Source of the DNA: Methanoculleus receptaculi
Lineage (GTDB): Archaea > Halobacteriota > Methanomicrobia > Methanomicrobiales > Methanoculleaceae
DNA length: 64,000 bases
Direction: 5' to 3'
NCBI RefSeq assembly: GCF_033472595.1
Contig: NZ_CP137642.1
Coordinates: 1,426,001 to 1,490,000, forward strand
Part shown: in pieces, positions 15,889 to 25,579 of the stretch
Position numbering within the stretch: the first letter of the stretch is position 1
How the letters are laid out: each line of letters starts with the position of its first letter
The notes under the pieces: generated by a model
What the model saw: only the letters and a program-made list of their open reading frames with translations
What the model was told of the DNA's origin: nothing
The model's database searches: none
Position numbers and translations under genes: made by a program

Positions 15889-17103
15889 ATGATAGGGGGT
15901 GAACCTGTGGAAGCGGTGATGGTCAGGTACGGCGAGGTCTTTCTCAAGAGCGAGCGGGTGAAACGAAGGTTTGTCTCGGCCATGGCAGAGAACATCGGCC
16001 TTGCGCTGGAGGCAGAAGGGTTCGCCCACCGGATCGAGACCTACCGCGGACGGATACTTATATACGGCGATGACCCCGCCAGGATCGCCAAAACGGCCGC
16101 CAGAGTCTTTGGGGTGGTGAGCGCGAGCGTCTGCACCGTGACGACGGCCGATATAGAAGGTATAACAACCGCAGCCCTCAAACGCGCAGAGCGTCGCCTC
16201 CGTCCCGGGATGTCGTTTGCTGTCCGGGCACGGCGGTCGGGCGTCCCGGGTTTCTCCAGCCAGGAACTTGCGGCGGCGGTCGGGTCGGCCATCCTCGAAC
16301 GGTTTGACGGGGTCGGGGTTGACCTGACACACCCCGATTACGAGGTCTCAGTCGAGGCAAGGGAGTTCGGGGGTCTCGTCTACGACGAGAAGATCCCCGG
16401 GCCGGGCGGACTCCCCTACGGGACACAGGGGGAGGTCATCACCCTCCTGTCGGCGGGGATAGACTCGCCGGTTGCGTCCTGGCTGATGATGCGCCGGGGG
16501 TGCCGCATGCTCCACATCAACATGCACGGCGGCCGGTTTGGCGGGGCCGATGTCGGGCGAAAAGTCCTGCAGAACCACGCTCGCCTCTCCTCCTGGGTGC
16601 CGGGCCGCGCCCTCGACCTTCTGGTTGTCGATATGGAACCCTTCTTTGAGGTTATCACCGCCTTAAAAGAGCCGCGTTACCGCTGCGTCCTCTGCAAACG
16701 GTTCATGCTCCGGGTGGCAGGCATCCTTGCAGAGGAACGGGGGGCACACGCCATCGTCACCGGCGACAACCTGGGGCAGGTGGCCTCCCAGACGCTCGCC
16801 AACATGGCGGTGATATCCGCCGCAACGACCCTCCCCGTGCTCCGGCCGCTGATCGGGTTTGACAAGGATGAGGTTGTCGGGCGCGCCCGCAGCATCGGAA
16901 CGTTTGAGGCCAATCCCGGGGAGATCGGGTGTGCGGTCGCCCCCCGTTACCCCTCGACGGCAGCGCCCGCAGAGACCATCGCCCGGATCGAGGAGGAGAT
17001 CGATGCCGTGGGGCTGGCAGAACGGGCGGCGGCAAGTGTGCGGGTGATCCGCGCAAAGAACGGTGCGGTAGAGGAAGCAGCCCCCACCTCAGACGATACT
17101 TAA
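15889..17103 (+). CDS. thiI: tRNA 4-thiouridine synthase ThiI
   Basis: A 404-residue sulfurtransferase that makes 4-thiouridine in tRNA and may supply sulfur for thiamine. It has an N-terminal ferredoxin-like part, a THUMP domain (about 60-165) and a PP-loop ATPase with SAGIDSPVASW. There is no C-terminal rhodanese domain, as in other methanogens. A CxxC pair in RYRCVLCKRFM matches the cysteines that in methanogen ThiI are needed for activity and bind an Fe-S cluster. The start is uncertain: ATG 15889, or GTG 15907 behind GGGGGTGA. The 3' end overlaps the convergent SepCysS gene by 15 nt; both enzymes handle sulfur on tRNA. Confidence 0.92.
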   Translation: MIGGEPVEAVMVRYGEVFLKSERVKRRFVSAMAENIGLALEAEGFAHRIETYRGRILIYGDDPARIAKTAARVFGVVSASVCTVTTADIEGITTAALKRAERRLRPGMSFAVRARRSGVPGFSSQELAAAVGSAILERFDGVGVDLTHPDYEVSVEAREFGGLVYDEKIPGPGGLPYGTQGEVITLLSAGIDSPVASWLMMRRGCRMLHINMHGGRFGGADVGRKVLQNHARLSSWVPGRALDLLVVDMEPFFEVITALKEPRYRCVLCKRFMLRVAGILAEERGAHAIVTGDNLGQVASQTLANMAVISAATTLPVLRPLIGFDKDEVVGRARSIGTFEANPGEIGCAVAPRYPSTAAPAETIARIEEEIDAVGLAERAAASVRVIRAKNGAVEEAAPTSDDT

Positions 17104-18267
17104 CCCGTTCTCACGCGCAATCGCTATAAAAGCCTCCGAGAGATGCCGGATCTGTTTTTCCGTCAGCCCGAAGGTGTTGAACTTCCAGACCCGCGTGGAG
17201 CCCGGGATGACGCCGATAACACCCCTCTTCTTGAGGTCGTTTGAGAGGAAATAGCCCCTCTTCTTGTGCTGCTGCGCAACGCGGTCAAACGACTCGCGTG
17301 TATCGATCCGGGTCAGGGTGTGTCTTCTCGGGTATTCAGAGAGCACTCTCGTCCCCTCGATTGAGAGAAGGCCGTCGACAACCGCCTGAGAGTGTGCAAC
17401 CTCGGTCTCCCAGTGATTCACCCGCTCCTGGACATGGGGGAACGAGGCCATCATACCGACGACGGTAACGCCCATCAGGGTGCAGCCCATCATCTCAACC
17501 TCCTTTATGCCGAACGTCCTGCCGGTCAGATCACCCCTCGCCTCTGTCGTCCGAAATACCTTCCCGGCGTACTCCTCCGCTGCCGCGAGAACCCCCGATG
17601 GTGCGGGGGCGGCCATGCTCTTGTGCCCTGAGCCCACCAGAAAATCGGCGCCTAGCGCCTTCCCGTCGACAGGCATGATCCCCACCGTGTAGGCGCCGTT
17701 GACCAGCGCCGGGATGTCATACTGGTGGGCGGTCTTTATGATCCCCTTAACGTCGTGGACGTTCCCGTACTGGTAATCGACATGGTCGATGAAGAGGAGC
17801 GGCGGTGTCCTTGAAAACTCCCGGGTCACCTCCTCTATCCTCTCCGCCGCGGCATCGGCGGTGATCCTGTTTGAGTCATCCTTCGGGATCTCACGCGGGA
17901 TCCCGCCAGCCTCCTCGATCGCCAGGAACTCCGTGTAGTGGGCAAGCGAGGTCAGGATGACCGGGTCGCCCCTCTCCACAAGACTGCTCGCGACCGCCTG
18001 GAACCCCCGGCGCGCTCCGGGGATCACCCGGACAGCGTCCATATTCAGCCACCGTGCAAGGTCGGCGTGGAACTGAGCGATCGGAGGTTTCTGGATATAA
18101 TCAAGCCGGAATGGGCTACGGCAGTTGTCACAGACCGAGTAGCCGTCGGCGTATGCTATCACCGCCTTCATGGCGTCCGCGGTCAGCCGTCCACCAACCT
18201 GGATGGGGTCGATGTTGATGTACATCTCCTCCACATCGCGGGCCTCGATATCGGAGGCGCACCTCAC
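17089..18267 (-). CDS. pscS: O-phospho-L-seryl-tRNA:Cys-tRNA synthase (SepCysS)
   Basis: A 392-residue PLP enzyme that converts phosphoseryl-tRNA(Cys) to cysteinyl-tRNA(Cys), the second step of the tRNA-dependent cysteine route of methanogens. The N-terminal INIDPIQVGGRLT, the cysteines of YSVCDNCRSPFRLDYI, and the PLP-binding lysine at K216 in GSGHKSMAAPAPSG are all present. GTG at 18267 overlaps the stop of the upstream 65-codon gene; MYINIDP fifteen residues in is an alternative start. SepRS is not in the window. It converges on thiI. Confidence 0.95.
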   Translation of the reverse strand: MRCASDIEARDVEEMYINIDPIQVGGRLTADAMKAVIAYADGYSVCDNCRSPFRLDYIQKPPIAQFHADLARWLNMDAVRVIPGARRGFQAVASSLVERGDPVILTSLAHYTEFLAIEEAGGIPREIPKDDSNRITADAAAERIEEVTREFSRTPPLLFIDHVDYQYGNVHDVKGIIKTAHQYDIPALVNGAYTVGIMPVDGKALGADFLVGSGHKSMAAPAPSGVLAAAEEYAGKVFRTTEARGDLTGRTFGIKEVEMMGCTLMGVTVVGMMASFPHVQERVNHWETEVAHSQAVVDGLLSIEGTRVLSEYPRRHTLTRIDTRESFDRVAQQHKKRGYFLSNDLKKRGVIGVIPGSTRVWKFNTFGLTEKQIRHLSEAFIAIARENGLSIV

Positions 18268-18461
18268 CCGACCATCTCCTCTTCAAGGATTGCAACCTGC
18301 CGTTTCACCTTCTCCAGGGTTGTTGCGGCACGTTCACGCTGCCCCTCGTCCAGTTCGTGGTCGGGAGCGGTCTCCCGGAGCAGGAACCGGATATCGGTTA
18401 AGAGGAATAGTGCCTGAAAAACTGCATCCACGGCCCGTTTTGACACAATATCACCATACAA
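18264..18461 (-). CDS. Small conserved-looking protein co-transcribed with SepCysS
   Basis: A 65-residue, mainly helical charged protein (AVFQALFLLTDIRFLLRETAPDHELDEGQRERA...LEKVKRQVAILEEEMVG). It is not recognised as a named family. Its stop overlaps the SepCysS GTG by 3 nt, a spacing that favours translational coupling, so it may be an accessory subunit; that is inference. A CTAATATATCC block at 18473-18483 is its likely TATA box. That places the transcript start close to or inside the first codons, so a GTG at 18446 (VSKRAVDAVF) could be the real start. Confidence 0.65.
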   Translation of the reverse strand: MYGDIVSKRAVDAVFQALFLLTDIRFLLRETAPDHELDEGQRERAATTLEKVKRQVAILEEEMVG

Positions 18462-18531
18462 ATATCAGCGAGGATATATTAGACTACGCGTATTATGGGC
18501 CTGCGAACACTTTCGCACCGCGCAGATCAGG

Positions 18532-18540
18532 CTTTTATAC
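18532..18540 (+). promoter_or_regulatory. TATA box of the mre11-rad50-nurA-herA operon
   Basis: CTTTTATAC, centred about 31 nt before the mre11 ATG, the only good promoter-like signal ahead of four overlapping genes. A leaderless or very short leader is predicted. The gap to the divergent 65-codon gene is 105 nt. Confidence 0.5.
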
Positions 18541-18566
18541 TCTGGCCGCAGGGAGAATTATAAGGC

Positions 18567-19730
18567 ATGAAGATCGTTCACCTGGCAGACACACACCTTG
18601 GATTATCGGCATTCAGCCGCGTCGACCCGGAGACCGGGATGAACCTGCGTGAACAACTCATCTACAACAACTTCCTCGCCGCCATCGACCGGATAATCGC
18701 CATCCGCCCCGATGCGCTCGTCCACGCCGGCGACCTCTTCCACCAGGTCAAACCAAAGACCCGCGCCTACACGACGGCGCTCGACGCCCTCTCCCGGCTG
18801 CATGAGGCAGGGATTCCCATGCTCGTTGTCGCGGGAAACCACAGCATGGCCAGGACGCGTTACACGGCGTCGCCGTTTGAGGTGCTGGAGCGCGGCGGCT
18901 ATCGTGCAGCAGACCTCTACGTCGCCCACAACAACCGTTACCGGAGGGTCGAACTCGGGGAGACGGTCTTTCACCTCATCCCGAACATGATCGAGCCCGC
19001 GGGCTATCGGAGGGCGTTTGAGGAGATCGAATTCACCGGCGGCGGCACGAATGTGCTTGTCACCCACGGGCTTGCAACCATCCTCTCCGACCGGCGGCTT
19101 CACACCGTCGCCGAGCACGAACTTGACGCAACCATCCTCTCCGACCGGTTCGACTACATCGCGCTCGGCCACTACCACGGCCAGGTCCAGGTCGCGGAGA
19201 ACGCCTGGTACAGCGGTTCGCTTGAGTACTGCAACTACGGCGAGATCGGTGACACGAAGGGCGGACTCCTGGTGAATCTTGCCACCGGCGATATCGAGCA
19301 TATCGACCTTCCGCACACACCGATGCTCAACCTGGGCCGTGTCAACTCTGACGGTCTGACGGCCGGGGAGGTTGTCGCGTCCATCCTGGAAGCGGCCGAT
19401 GCCCGGTGGGAAGAGATCGAGGGCGCGATCTGTCAGGTCACGCTCGATGGGATACGCCGCGAGACGCTCCGCGCCATCGACCAGAAAGCCCTCCAGGACC
19501 TCCGGAACCGCACCCTGGACCTGAGGCTGCAGGCCCTGACCGTTGATGACCCATACCACGTCTTTCACCAGGACTCGCTTGCAGGTCTGGACTACGTCAC
19601 CGAGTTCGAGAAGTTTGTGGAGAGGAAGCACCTTGCGCCTGCCGACGCAGAGTTTGTGAAGAAGACCGGGACGGATCTTCTCCGGTCGGTCATCGCACGC
19701 CACAGGGAGGGAGAGAGTGCTGCTGAATAG
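18567..19730 (+). CDS. mre11: DNA double-strand break repair nuclease Mre11
   Basis: A 387-residue Mre11 nuclease, the Mn-dependent exo/endonuclease of the Mre11-Rad50 complex that trims DNA ends. Phosphoesterase motifs are in order: HLADTHLG (motif I), HAGDLFH (II), VAGNHS (III), VTHG (about 170) and GHYHG. The C-terminal part (about 270-387) holds the Rad50-binding region. It leads a four-gene operon with 14-nt overlap into rad50. Confidence 0.95.
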   Translation: MKIVHLADTHLGLSAFSRVDPETGMNLREQLIYNNFLAAIDRIIAIRPDALVHAGDLFHQVKPKTRAYTTALDALSRLHEAGIPMLVVAGNHSMARTRYTASPFEVLERGGYRAADLYVAHNNRYRRVELGETVFHLIPNMIEPAGYRRAFEEIEFTGGGTNVLVTHGLATILSDRRLHTVAEHELDATILSDRFDYIALGHYHGQVQVAENAWYSGSLEYCNYGEIGDTKGGLLVNLATGDIEHIDLPHTPMLNLGRVNSDGLTAGEVVASILEAADARWEEIEGAICQVTLDGIRRETLRAIDQKALQDLRNRTLDLRLQALTVDDPYHVFHQDSLAGLDYVTEFEKFVERKHLAPADAEFVKKTGTDLLRSVIARHREGESAAE

Positions 19731-22700
19731 GCTCTGGATGAAGAACTTCAAGCGGTTCCGCGACCAGGAGATAATCTTCCAGGACGGTATAACCGGGATC
19801 ATCGGGAACAACGGCGCCGGGAAGAGCAGCATAGTCAGCGCCATCCTGTTTGCGCTCTACGGTCTCCAGAGCACGGGGCTTGACGGCGATTACATCGTCA
19901 GCTCGTTTGCGGGCCCGCAGGACGTCTGCGATGTCCGCCTGGACTTCTCTGTCGGCGGCAACGACTACACAGTTCTCCGGAGGTTCAAACGCCGCCCATC
20001 CTCGACCCTGCATGAGGCAAACCTCTACATGAACCAGAAACTCCTGGCAAACAGCGTCCAGAAAGTGGCATCGGAGATCCAGCGGATCGTCGGGATGGGG
20101 GCGGGCGACTTCCGAAACACCATCTACGCCGGGCAGAAGGAACTTCTTGCCCTGCTGGAGAGTCGTGCGGGGTCAAGGAAAGACTGGTTCATGCAGGTTC
20201 TGGGCATCGATTACCTCAAGAAGGACAGCATGGAGTGTCTCAAAGAACTCATAGATGCCCGGGAGGGGACATGCCGGGAACTCTCCGGAAGGCTCCAGGA
20301 ACTGGATCCCGACGGGATTCGCGGGCGCCTTCTGGAACTGCGGACTGCGGTTGCCGGTGCGGAGGAAGAGGCAGCAAACGCCCGGACCGCGGAGACCGGC
20401 GCCCGTGAAGAACTTGAGAGTGCTCGCCGCGAGTACGAGAGGCTGCTTGACCTGCGCGAACGCTGCCGGGAACTTGAACGTGAGGAGGAGAGGCTCACAG
20501 CCGATATCGAGCGGCTGCGTGCCGAGTGCCGGGATATGGAGACCGAGATCGCGGACCGGCAGCGGCTGCAGGCCTACCTTGACGAACTTCAACCGATCGT
20601 CGAGCGCTACGAGTCGCTGAAGGCGGAGGTCGCCACACTTGCAGAGGAGAAGGCGCACGCAGAACGCCTGAACCTCGAAGCAGCCAGTCTTGAGGAGCAG
20701 ATCCGTGACCACGCTGACCGGCGTTCAAGGCTTGAGACCGACCTTGCGGCGCTTGCAGAGGACGAACGGACGGTTGCCGCACTTGAAGAGGATGTCAGGA
20801 GCGCCCGGGCTCTTCGCGAGCGTATTGCGGCGATGAAAGCCCTCCAGCCGGAGTATGACGCCCTCCGTGAGGAGATCGCCAGGCTGGACGAGCGGTTTGC
20901 TCACCTGGAGAAGCGCGTCCTGGAGAACCGGGCCGATATCCAGGAGCTTGAAGAGAAGGAGAGGCATCTCCGTGCGCTCGAGGAGGAGACGGCGGACTAC
21001 GAGAGCCTTCTCGCCCGCCTGGAGGTTTATCAGGAGGCGCAGGAGCACGCCCGGCAGGTGGAGCGGTCTCTGCACGAGGCCGAGGCCGCATCCGCGGCGG
21101 CGCGCCGGACCGAGAGCGAGATCACCGATCTTTCCAGGCAGATCGCTGAACTCGAGGGTGTCGAGGAGCGGATCGAGGCGGCGGAGCGCAGAAAGGACGA
21201 CCTTACATCGCGGATCAGCGCCTTCGCCGAACGCCGGGAGGCGATCAGCCGGGAGATCCAGAAGGTGGCCGGGCACAGGGAAGAGATCCTGGCCGCCGGG
21301 CCCGAGGGGACGTGCCCCATGTGCCGCCAGAGCCTCGGTGACCACTACCACGACCTCCTCGCAGACCTGGCATCTACCGCTGGATCTCTGGATAGAGCCC
21401 TTGCCGATCTCGAGGAGGAGTATGGCCTGGCGGTCGCCGGGCAGAAAAGGCTTGCCGCCGAACTGAAGAGGCTGTACGCTCAGCGGGCGGCCCTCCAGCG
21501 CCTGAAAGAACAGCACGCTCTCGCAGCATCCCGCTACGAGCAGAGCGTCGACCTGATGAGACGCTGGCAGGCCGAGGCGGATGACCACCGGGCCGAGATC
21601 CAGGCTCTCGGTCTCGAAGGAGGTTACGACCCGGCGGAGCACGAATCTCTCAGGGAACGGATCCGTCTCCTTGCCGGGAAACGGGCGACGGCCGATACCC
21701 TGCGGGGCGAGTGCAGCCGTCTCCCTGCCCTCCTGGAGGAGAGAGAGCGACTCATCGCCGATGCTGCGGATCACCTGGCCCAGCGGGATGAGGCCGAGAC
21801 CAGGCTCTCCAGGCTCGGGTTCGACCCGGAGGCTCTGAAGCGCCTGGAAGCGGAGGCAGGGGCCCTGGAACCCGTATCCCGGGCATATACCGAGGCGCAG
21901 ACCAGACTTGCGCGGCGGCCGGCGTTAAAAGAGGATCTGAACGCCATTACCGCGAGGCTTGATGGTCTCCAGGAACGGCTGCGGGGTGTCAGGGGCGAAC
22001 TTGCCGGTCTCTCGTTCGACCCGGAGCGGTTCGAACGCCTCAGTCAGGAGTACAGCCGCGCCGAATCGGCGCACCGGCGGGCGCTCGAACTCCGCGTCCG
22101 TCTTGAAGAGGTCCCACGACTGGTGGAGAGCCTCGGTTCCAGGCGCGATCTCCTTGCAGAGAGGGAGGCCGAACTGCTCCGCGTCCGGGCTGCTATCGAG
22201 GAACTCGGGTTTGACGGGTCGATGGTAAAGGCGGCAGAGGAGAGGGTTGCCGGGTCTGAACAGAGGCTTACGGCTGCACGGGAGCGTATGTATGCCGCCA
22301 CCCTCCGGATAAGCAGCCTGGAGGCGGAGATCGAGCATGAGACCGCAAGACTCTCCCGCGCAGAAGAACTCGTCCGGCAGCGTGACGCGCTCACGGAGGA
22401 GATCGAGCGGTTGAAACTGACCCGGTCGCTGATCAGGGACTACATCGACTACCTCCTCCAGGTCGTCCGGGGCAGGATCGAGGAGGAGGCGGGCCGGGTG
22501 CTTGCAGAGATCACCGACGGGCGTTACAACACGGTCATGCTGGACGACGACTTCAGCGTCCTTGTCCACGACATGGGTGAAGACTACCCGGCCGACCGGT
22601 TCAGCGGCGGGGAACAGGACGATATCGCCATCGCTCTCCGGGTGGCCCTCTCCCGGTTCATCGCCGAGGTGAACCAGGTGCACGACTCCACGTTCCTGAT

Positions 22701-22893
22701 CTTTGATGAGATCTTCGGGAGCCAGGACGAGGAGCGGCGTGCAAACCTCCTCCGGGCACTCCGGACGCAGGAGGCGTATTTCCCACAGATCATACTCATA
22801 TCCCATATAAGCGAGGTCCAGGACGAGTTCTCGACGGCGCTGCTCGTCGAGATGGGCCCGGACCAGATAAGTCAGGTCAGGGTGGTCGACTGA
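19717..22893 (+). CDS. rad50: DNA double-strand break repair ATPase Rad50
   Basis: A 1058-residue SMC-like ATPase. Walker A is GNNGAGKSS near residue 29. A long coiled coil covers about 170-900, broken at the zinc hook CPMC (Cys533 and Cys536). The C-terminal lobe carries the signature FSGGEQDDIAIALRVALSRF and Walker B FLIFDEIFGSQDEERR. Rad50 tethers DNA ends and gates Mre11. GTG 19717 lies inside the mre11 3' end; the stop abuts nurA (TGATG). Size and domain order are normal for archaea. Confidence 0.96.
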   Translation: MLLNRLWMKNFKRFRDQEIIFQDGITGIIGNNGAGKSSIVSAILFALYGLQSTGLDGDYIVSSFAGPQDVCDVRLDFSVGGNDYTVLRRFKRRPSSTLHEANLYMNQKLLANSVQKVASEIQRIVGMGAGDFRNTIYAGQKELLALLESRAGSRKDWFMQVLGIDYLKKDSMECLKELIDAREGTCRELSGRLQELDPDGIRGRLLELRTAVAGAEEEAANARTAETGAREELESARREYERLLDLRERCRELEREEERLTADIERLRAECRDMETEIADRQRLQAYLDELQPIVERYESLKAEVATLAEEKAHAERLNLEAASLEEQIRDHADRRSRLETDLAALAEDERTVAALEEDVRSARALRERIAAMKALQPEYDALREEIARLDERFAHLEKRVLENRADIQELEEKERHLRALEEETADYESLLARLEVYQEAQEHARQVERSLHEAEAASAAARRTESEITDLSRQIAELEGVEERIEAAERRKDDLTSRISAFAERREAISREIQKVAGHREEILAAGPEGTCPMCRQSLGDHYHDLLADLASTAGSLDRALADLEEEYGLAVAGQKRLAAELKRLYAQRAALQRLKEQHALAASRYEQSVDLMRRWQAEADDHRAEIQALGLEGGYDPAEHESLRERIRLLAGKRATADTLRGECSRLPALLEERERLIADAADHLAQRDEAETRLSRLGFDPEALKRLEAEAGALEPVSRAYTEAQTRLARRPALKEDLNAITARLDGLQERLRGVRGELAGLSFDPERFERLSQEYSRAESAHRRALELRVRLEEVPRLVESLGSRRDLLAEREAELLRVRAAIEELGFDGSMVKAAEERVAGSEQRLTAARERMYAATLRISSLEAEIEHETARLSRAEELVRQRDALTEEIERLKLTRSLIRDYIDYLLQVVRGRIEEEAGRVLAEITDGRYNTVMLDDDFSVLVHDMGEDYPADRFSGGEQDDIAIALRVALSRFIAEVNQVHDSTFLIFDEIFGSQDEERRANLLRALRTQEAYFPQIILISHISEVQDEFSTALLVEMGPDQISQVRVVD

Positions 22894-23930
22894 TGGACGC
22901 AGAGACAGCCTACCGCCAGGCGATCCGGCGCGTGGCGGCGAGGATCCGGGGGTGCGTCCCGGCAGACATTTCCACGCGGTTTGCAGCCGCAGGCGGGTTT
23001 GATGCGGCCTCCTACACCCATTTCAAGCCCGGGTTTGAAGGGGCTGTCTGTGCGGTGGACGGGAGCAACGCCATCATCCTTGACGCCGGGAGTTTTGCCA
23101 TCGCCGCCATCAGGGCCTCGGTCAGCGCCTTTGCCCGCGGCAGGCGCCTCTACCGCCGGACAACACCGCTGCACGTCATCACGGTCAACCCCGGCGCCGG
23201 GAACGAGGACTTCGACGAGATCTTCTACGACTGTTTCCGCCGCCGCCCCGGGGCGCGGCTTGACCACGACGACCCCGCCCGGAACGCCGCTGTCATCCGG
23301 GACACGCTGGAGCTCTGGTCGGCGATGGAGATGGCCGCAGAACTCGATACCGGCGACCTCCTCATCCTGGACGGCACGCTCCAGGTCCGGCACGCAAGCC
23401 ACGCCGAGGTCATCGAGGCTCTCCTGAACCTCTGCAACCTGCGCGGGGTTCTCATAGCCGCCGTGACAAAACGGACATCCCTGACCTGGGGCGGTGGGCA
23501 CCCGATCGTCCCGGCGGCGGAAGGGCTTGCACGCGGCGTTGGCGTTGCCGCACCCTGGTATCTCTCCGTCTCCGGCGCGAGCGGCCTGATCGATCGCCAG
23601 GAGACGCAGACCTGGAAACTGCGGGGGGAGCAGTACGTTGCGCGGCTTCACCCGCGTGCAGCGCGGGCGTTCAAGGTTGAGATCCCGGGCCACTACACCC
23701 CCGATATGGTCGATGCGGTCTTCTCCGGGCTTGCGGCCTACTCCGACGACGGGAGGGTGACGGGCTACCCCTACCCCCTCCTCGACGCCCATCTCACAAC
23801 AAGGATAACGCAGGACGCGGTCGAGCAGATCCGCCAGGACATCATCCATGGTCTGGACATGCTCGGGATGAGCCTTGCCGACTACATCGGCATATTTGGT
23901 GATTACCATGACGAGTTTGATCGATATTGA
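22893..23930 (+). CDS. nurA: 5'-3' nuclease NurA
   Basis: A 345-residue NurA nuclease, partner of the HerA hexamer in producing 3' single-stranded ends for recombination. The first active-site aspartate is in AVDGSNA near residue 53, and a second acidic motif is LLILDGTL. The C-terminal DAHLTTRITQD and a terminal helix fit the family. It overlaps rad50 by one base (TGATG) and herA by 23 nt, so expression is coupled. Confidence 0.92.
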   Translation: MDAETAYRQAIRRVAARIRGCVPADISTRFAAAGGFDAASYTHFKPGFEGAVCAVDGSNAIILDAGSFAIAAIRASVSAFARGRRLYRRTTPLHVITVNPGAGNEDFDEIFYDCFRRRPGARLDHDDPARNAAVIRDTLELWSAMEMAAELDTGDLLILDGTLQVRHASHAEVIEALLNLCNLRGVLIAAVTKRTSLTWGGGHPIVPAAEGLARGVGVAAPWYLSVSGASGLIDRQETQTWKLRGEQYVARLHPRAARAFKVEIPGHYTPDMVDAVFSGLAAYSDDGRVTGYPYPLLDAHLTTRITQDAVEQIRQDIIHGLDMLGMSLADYIGIFGDYHDEFDRY

Positions 23931-25506
23931 CGGCGATGACGCCTCGAAGTACCGGCTGATCGGAGATCGGGTGCTCAGTTACCGGTTTGCAGTGCCGCAT
24001 GATGAGAGGCTCTATCTCGGGGATGTGTTGAAGATCACAGATAACGTCAAGCGTCTGACTTTCTTTGCAAAGGTGAACGACCTTGTCCACGATTGCAACT
24101 TCTCCGACCCGAAATGGGACACACGCCCCCATACCGAGCATTTCTACGGCATGGGTGAGGATGTCTTCATCCTGGTCGAGGCGACACCGCTCGGCTACGT
24201 CGGAGACGACGGCCTGTTCCGCAAACCAAGGACAATACCGGCGAAGTTCTCCCGCGTGGAGCGGCCGGAGCCCCGTGATTTTGAGTTTCTGCAACAGGTT
24301 ATGGGGGATATCGAGGTCGGGGTGATGAAGAACGGTGAGGGCGAATTTAGAGATGTCAGGGTTGCGCTCCACGCACCGGTGATGCGCCAGCACATGGGCG
24401 TCTTCGCAACGACCGGCATGGGGAAGAGCAACTTCATGAAGGTCTTCTGCGCCTCGTGCATGCGCGCCCGCAGGTTCGGGCTCCTGATAGTCGACCCGCA
24501 CGGGGAGTACGTGGCTGGCGGCCGGTCCTCGAGCGGCGAGGCTACCCGGGGGCTCCTCCACTACCAGGCCGGCAGGGATGGGCTTGCGGTCTTCTCCACC
24601 AGAGGGGATGATTTCATAAAGAAGTACCACCTAAACCGGCTCTACCTTGACCACGACGATTTCAGCGCGCCGGACCTGCTCCTGCTCTACGAGCACTCAA
24701 CGCCCCAGCGGGAGGTTGTGGAGATGCTTGCGGACAGACCTGGTTCGGATCTGATCGAGTTCTTCCTGGAGACCGATTTTGCGACGTTCGATGCCGGGAC
24801 GTACAGGGGGCCGCATGCCGGGATTGCACGCGACCTCAAGAACTTCTCGTTGAGCACCCTCTCGGTTATGCAGCGGCGTATCGCGGGCATGATGAACCGG
24901 AACCGGCGTTTCTTCAGAAAGCAGGGTTCATCGATCCCCGATATCTTAAAAGAACTCCACAAGAACAGGGTTGTCCTGATCGACATACCCGGTATGAGCG
25001 AGCAGAGCGAGCTCTTTGTCCTCTCGATCATAACGCGCAAAATAATGCGGAGCCATCAGGAGGAGGAGACCGGTGGCGAGAAGGAGCCAGGACAGGTGCT
25101 GATAACCATCGAGGAGGCACAGCGGGTGCTGGGTTCAGGCTACGGGAGCACAAGGACGTTCCGGGAGGCGGCGATGGAGGGGCGGAAGTTCGGCGTGGGC
25201 CTCTGTGTGGTCACCCAGCAACCAAAGAACATCGATGCCCGCGTCCTCGCGCAGATAAACACGTTTGTTGTTATGGGCCTCTCCGATCGCGGCGATAGAG
25301 AGATCATAGCAGGCAGTGCAAAACAGGACCTCTCCCACATGGATACCGAGATCCAGACCCTTGAAAGGGGAGAAGCGGTCATCAGCACCATCGGGATACC
25401 TTTCCCCGTGAGCACCAGGATCCATCTTTACGAGGACTATATCGAGGAACTCAACGGGAGACCTGCGGCACGGGCAATAGACGAGGGTCTTGAAAAGACG
25501 TTTTAG
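23908..25506 (+). CDS. herA: Bipolar DNA translocase/helicase HerA
   Basis: A 532-residue FtsK/HerA-type ATPase. A beta-barrel HAS-like domain forms the N-terminal 140 residues; Walker A is TTGMGKSN near residue 170, Walker B is LLIVDPHGEY, and an RecA-like C-terminal part has ITIEEAQRVLG. ATG 23908 follows GGTGAT by four bases and is preferred to an upstream in-frame start at 23875. It overlaps nurA by 23 nt and ends the resection operon. With Mre11, Rad50 and NurA all archaeal end-processing factors are present together. Confidence 0.95.
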   Translation: MTSLIDIDGDDASKYRLIGDRVLSYRFAVPHDERLYLGDVLKITDNVKRLTFFAKVNDLVHDCNFSDPKWDTRPHTEHFYGMGEDVFILVEATPLGYVGDDGLFRKPRTIPAKFSRVERPEPRDFEFLQQVMGDIEVGVMKNGEGEFRDVRVALHAPVMRQHMGVFATTGMGKSNFMKVFCASCMRARRFGLLIVDPHGEYVAGGRSSSGEATRGLLHYQAGRDGLAVFSTRGDDFIKKYHLNRLYLDHDDFSAPDLLLLYEHSTPQREVVEMLADRPGSDLIEFFLETDFATFDAGTYRGPHAGIARDLKNFSLSTLSVMQRRIAGMMNRNRRFFRKQGSSIPDILKELHKNRVVLIDIPGMSEQSELFVLSIITRKIMRSHQEEETGGEKEPGQVLITIEEAQRVLGSGYGSTRTFREAAMEGRKFGVGLCVVTQQPKNIDARVLAQINTFVVMGLSDRGDREIIAGSAKQDLSHMDTEIQTLERGEAVISTIGIPFPVSTRIHLYEDYIEELNGRPAARAIDEGLEKTF

Positions 25507-25579
25507 GATCAAAACGCTGAATGTGAGTGAGGCTGGAAATCACCCTCTTTCCTTAGCCCCTTCGCTGAATTGAATGACG

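Noticed and set aside
18603-19844. 413-codon minus-strand frame over mre11
   Set aside because: Antisense to the Mre11 motifs; no recognisable domain.
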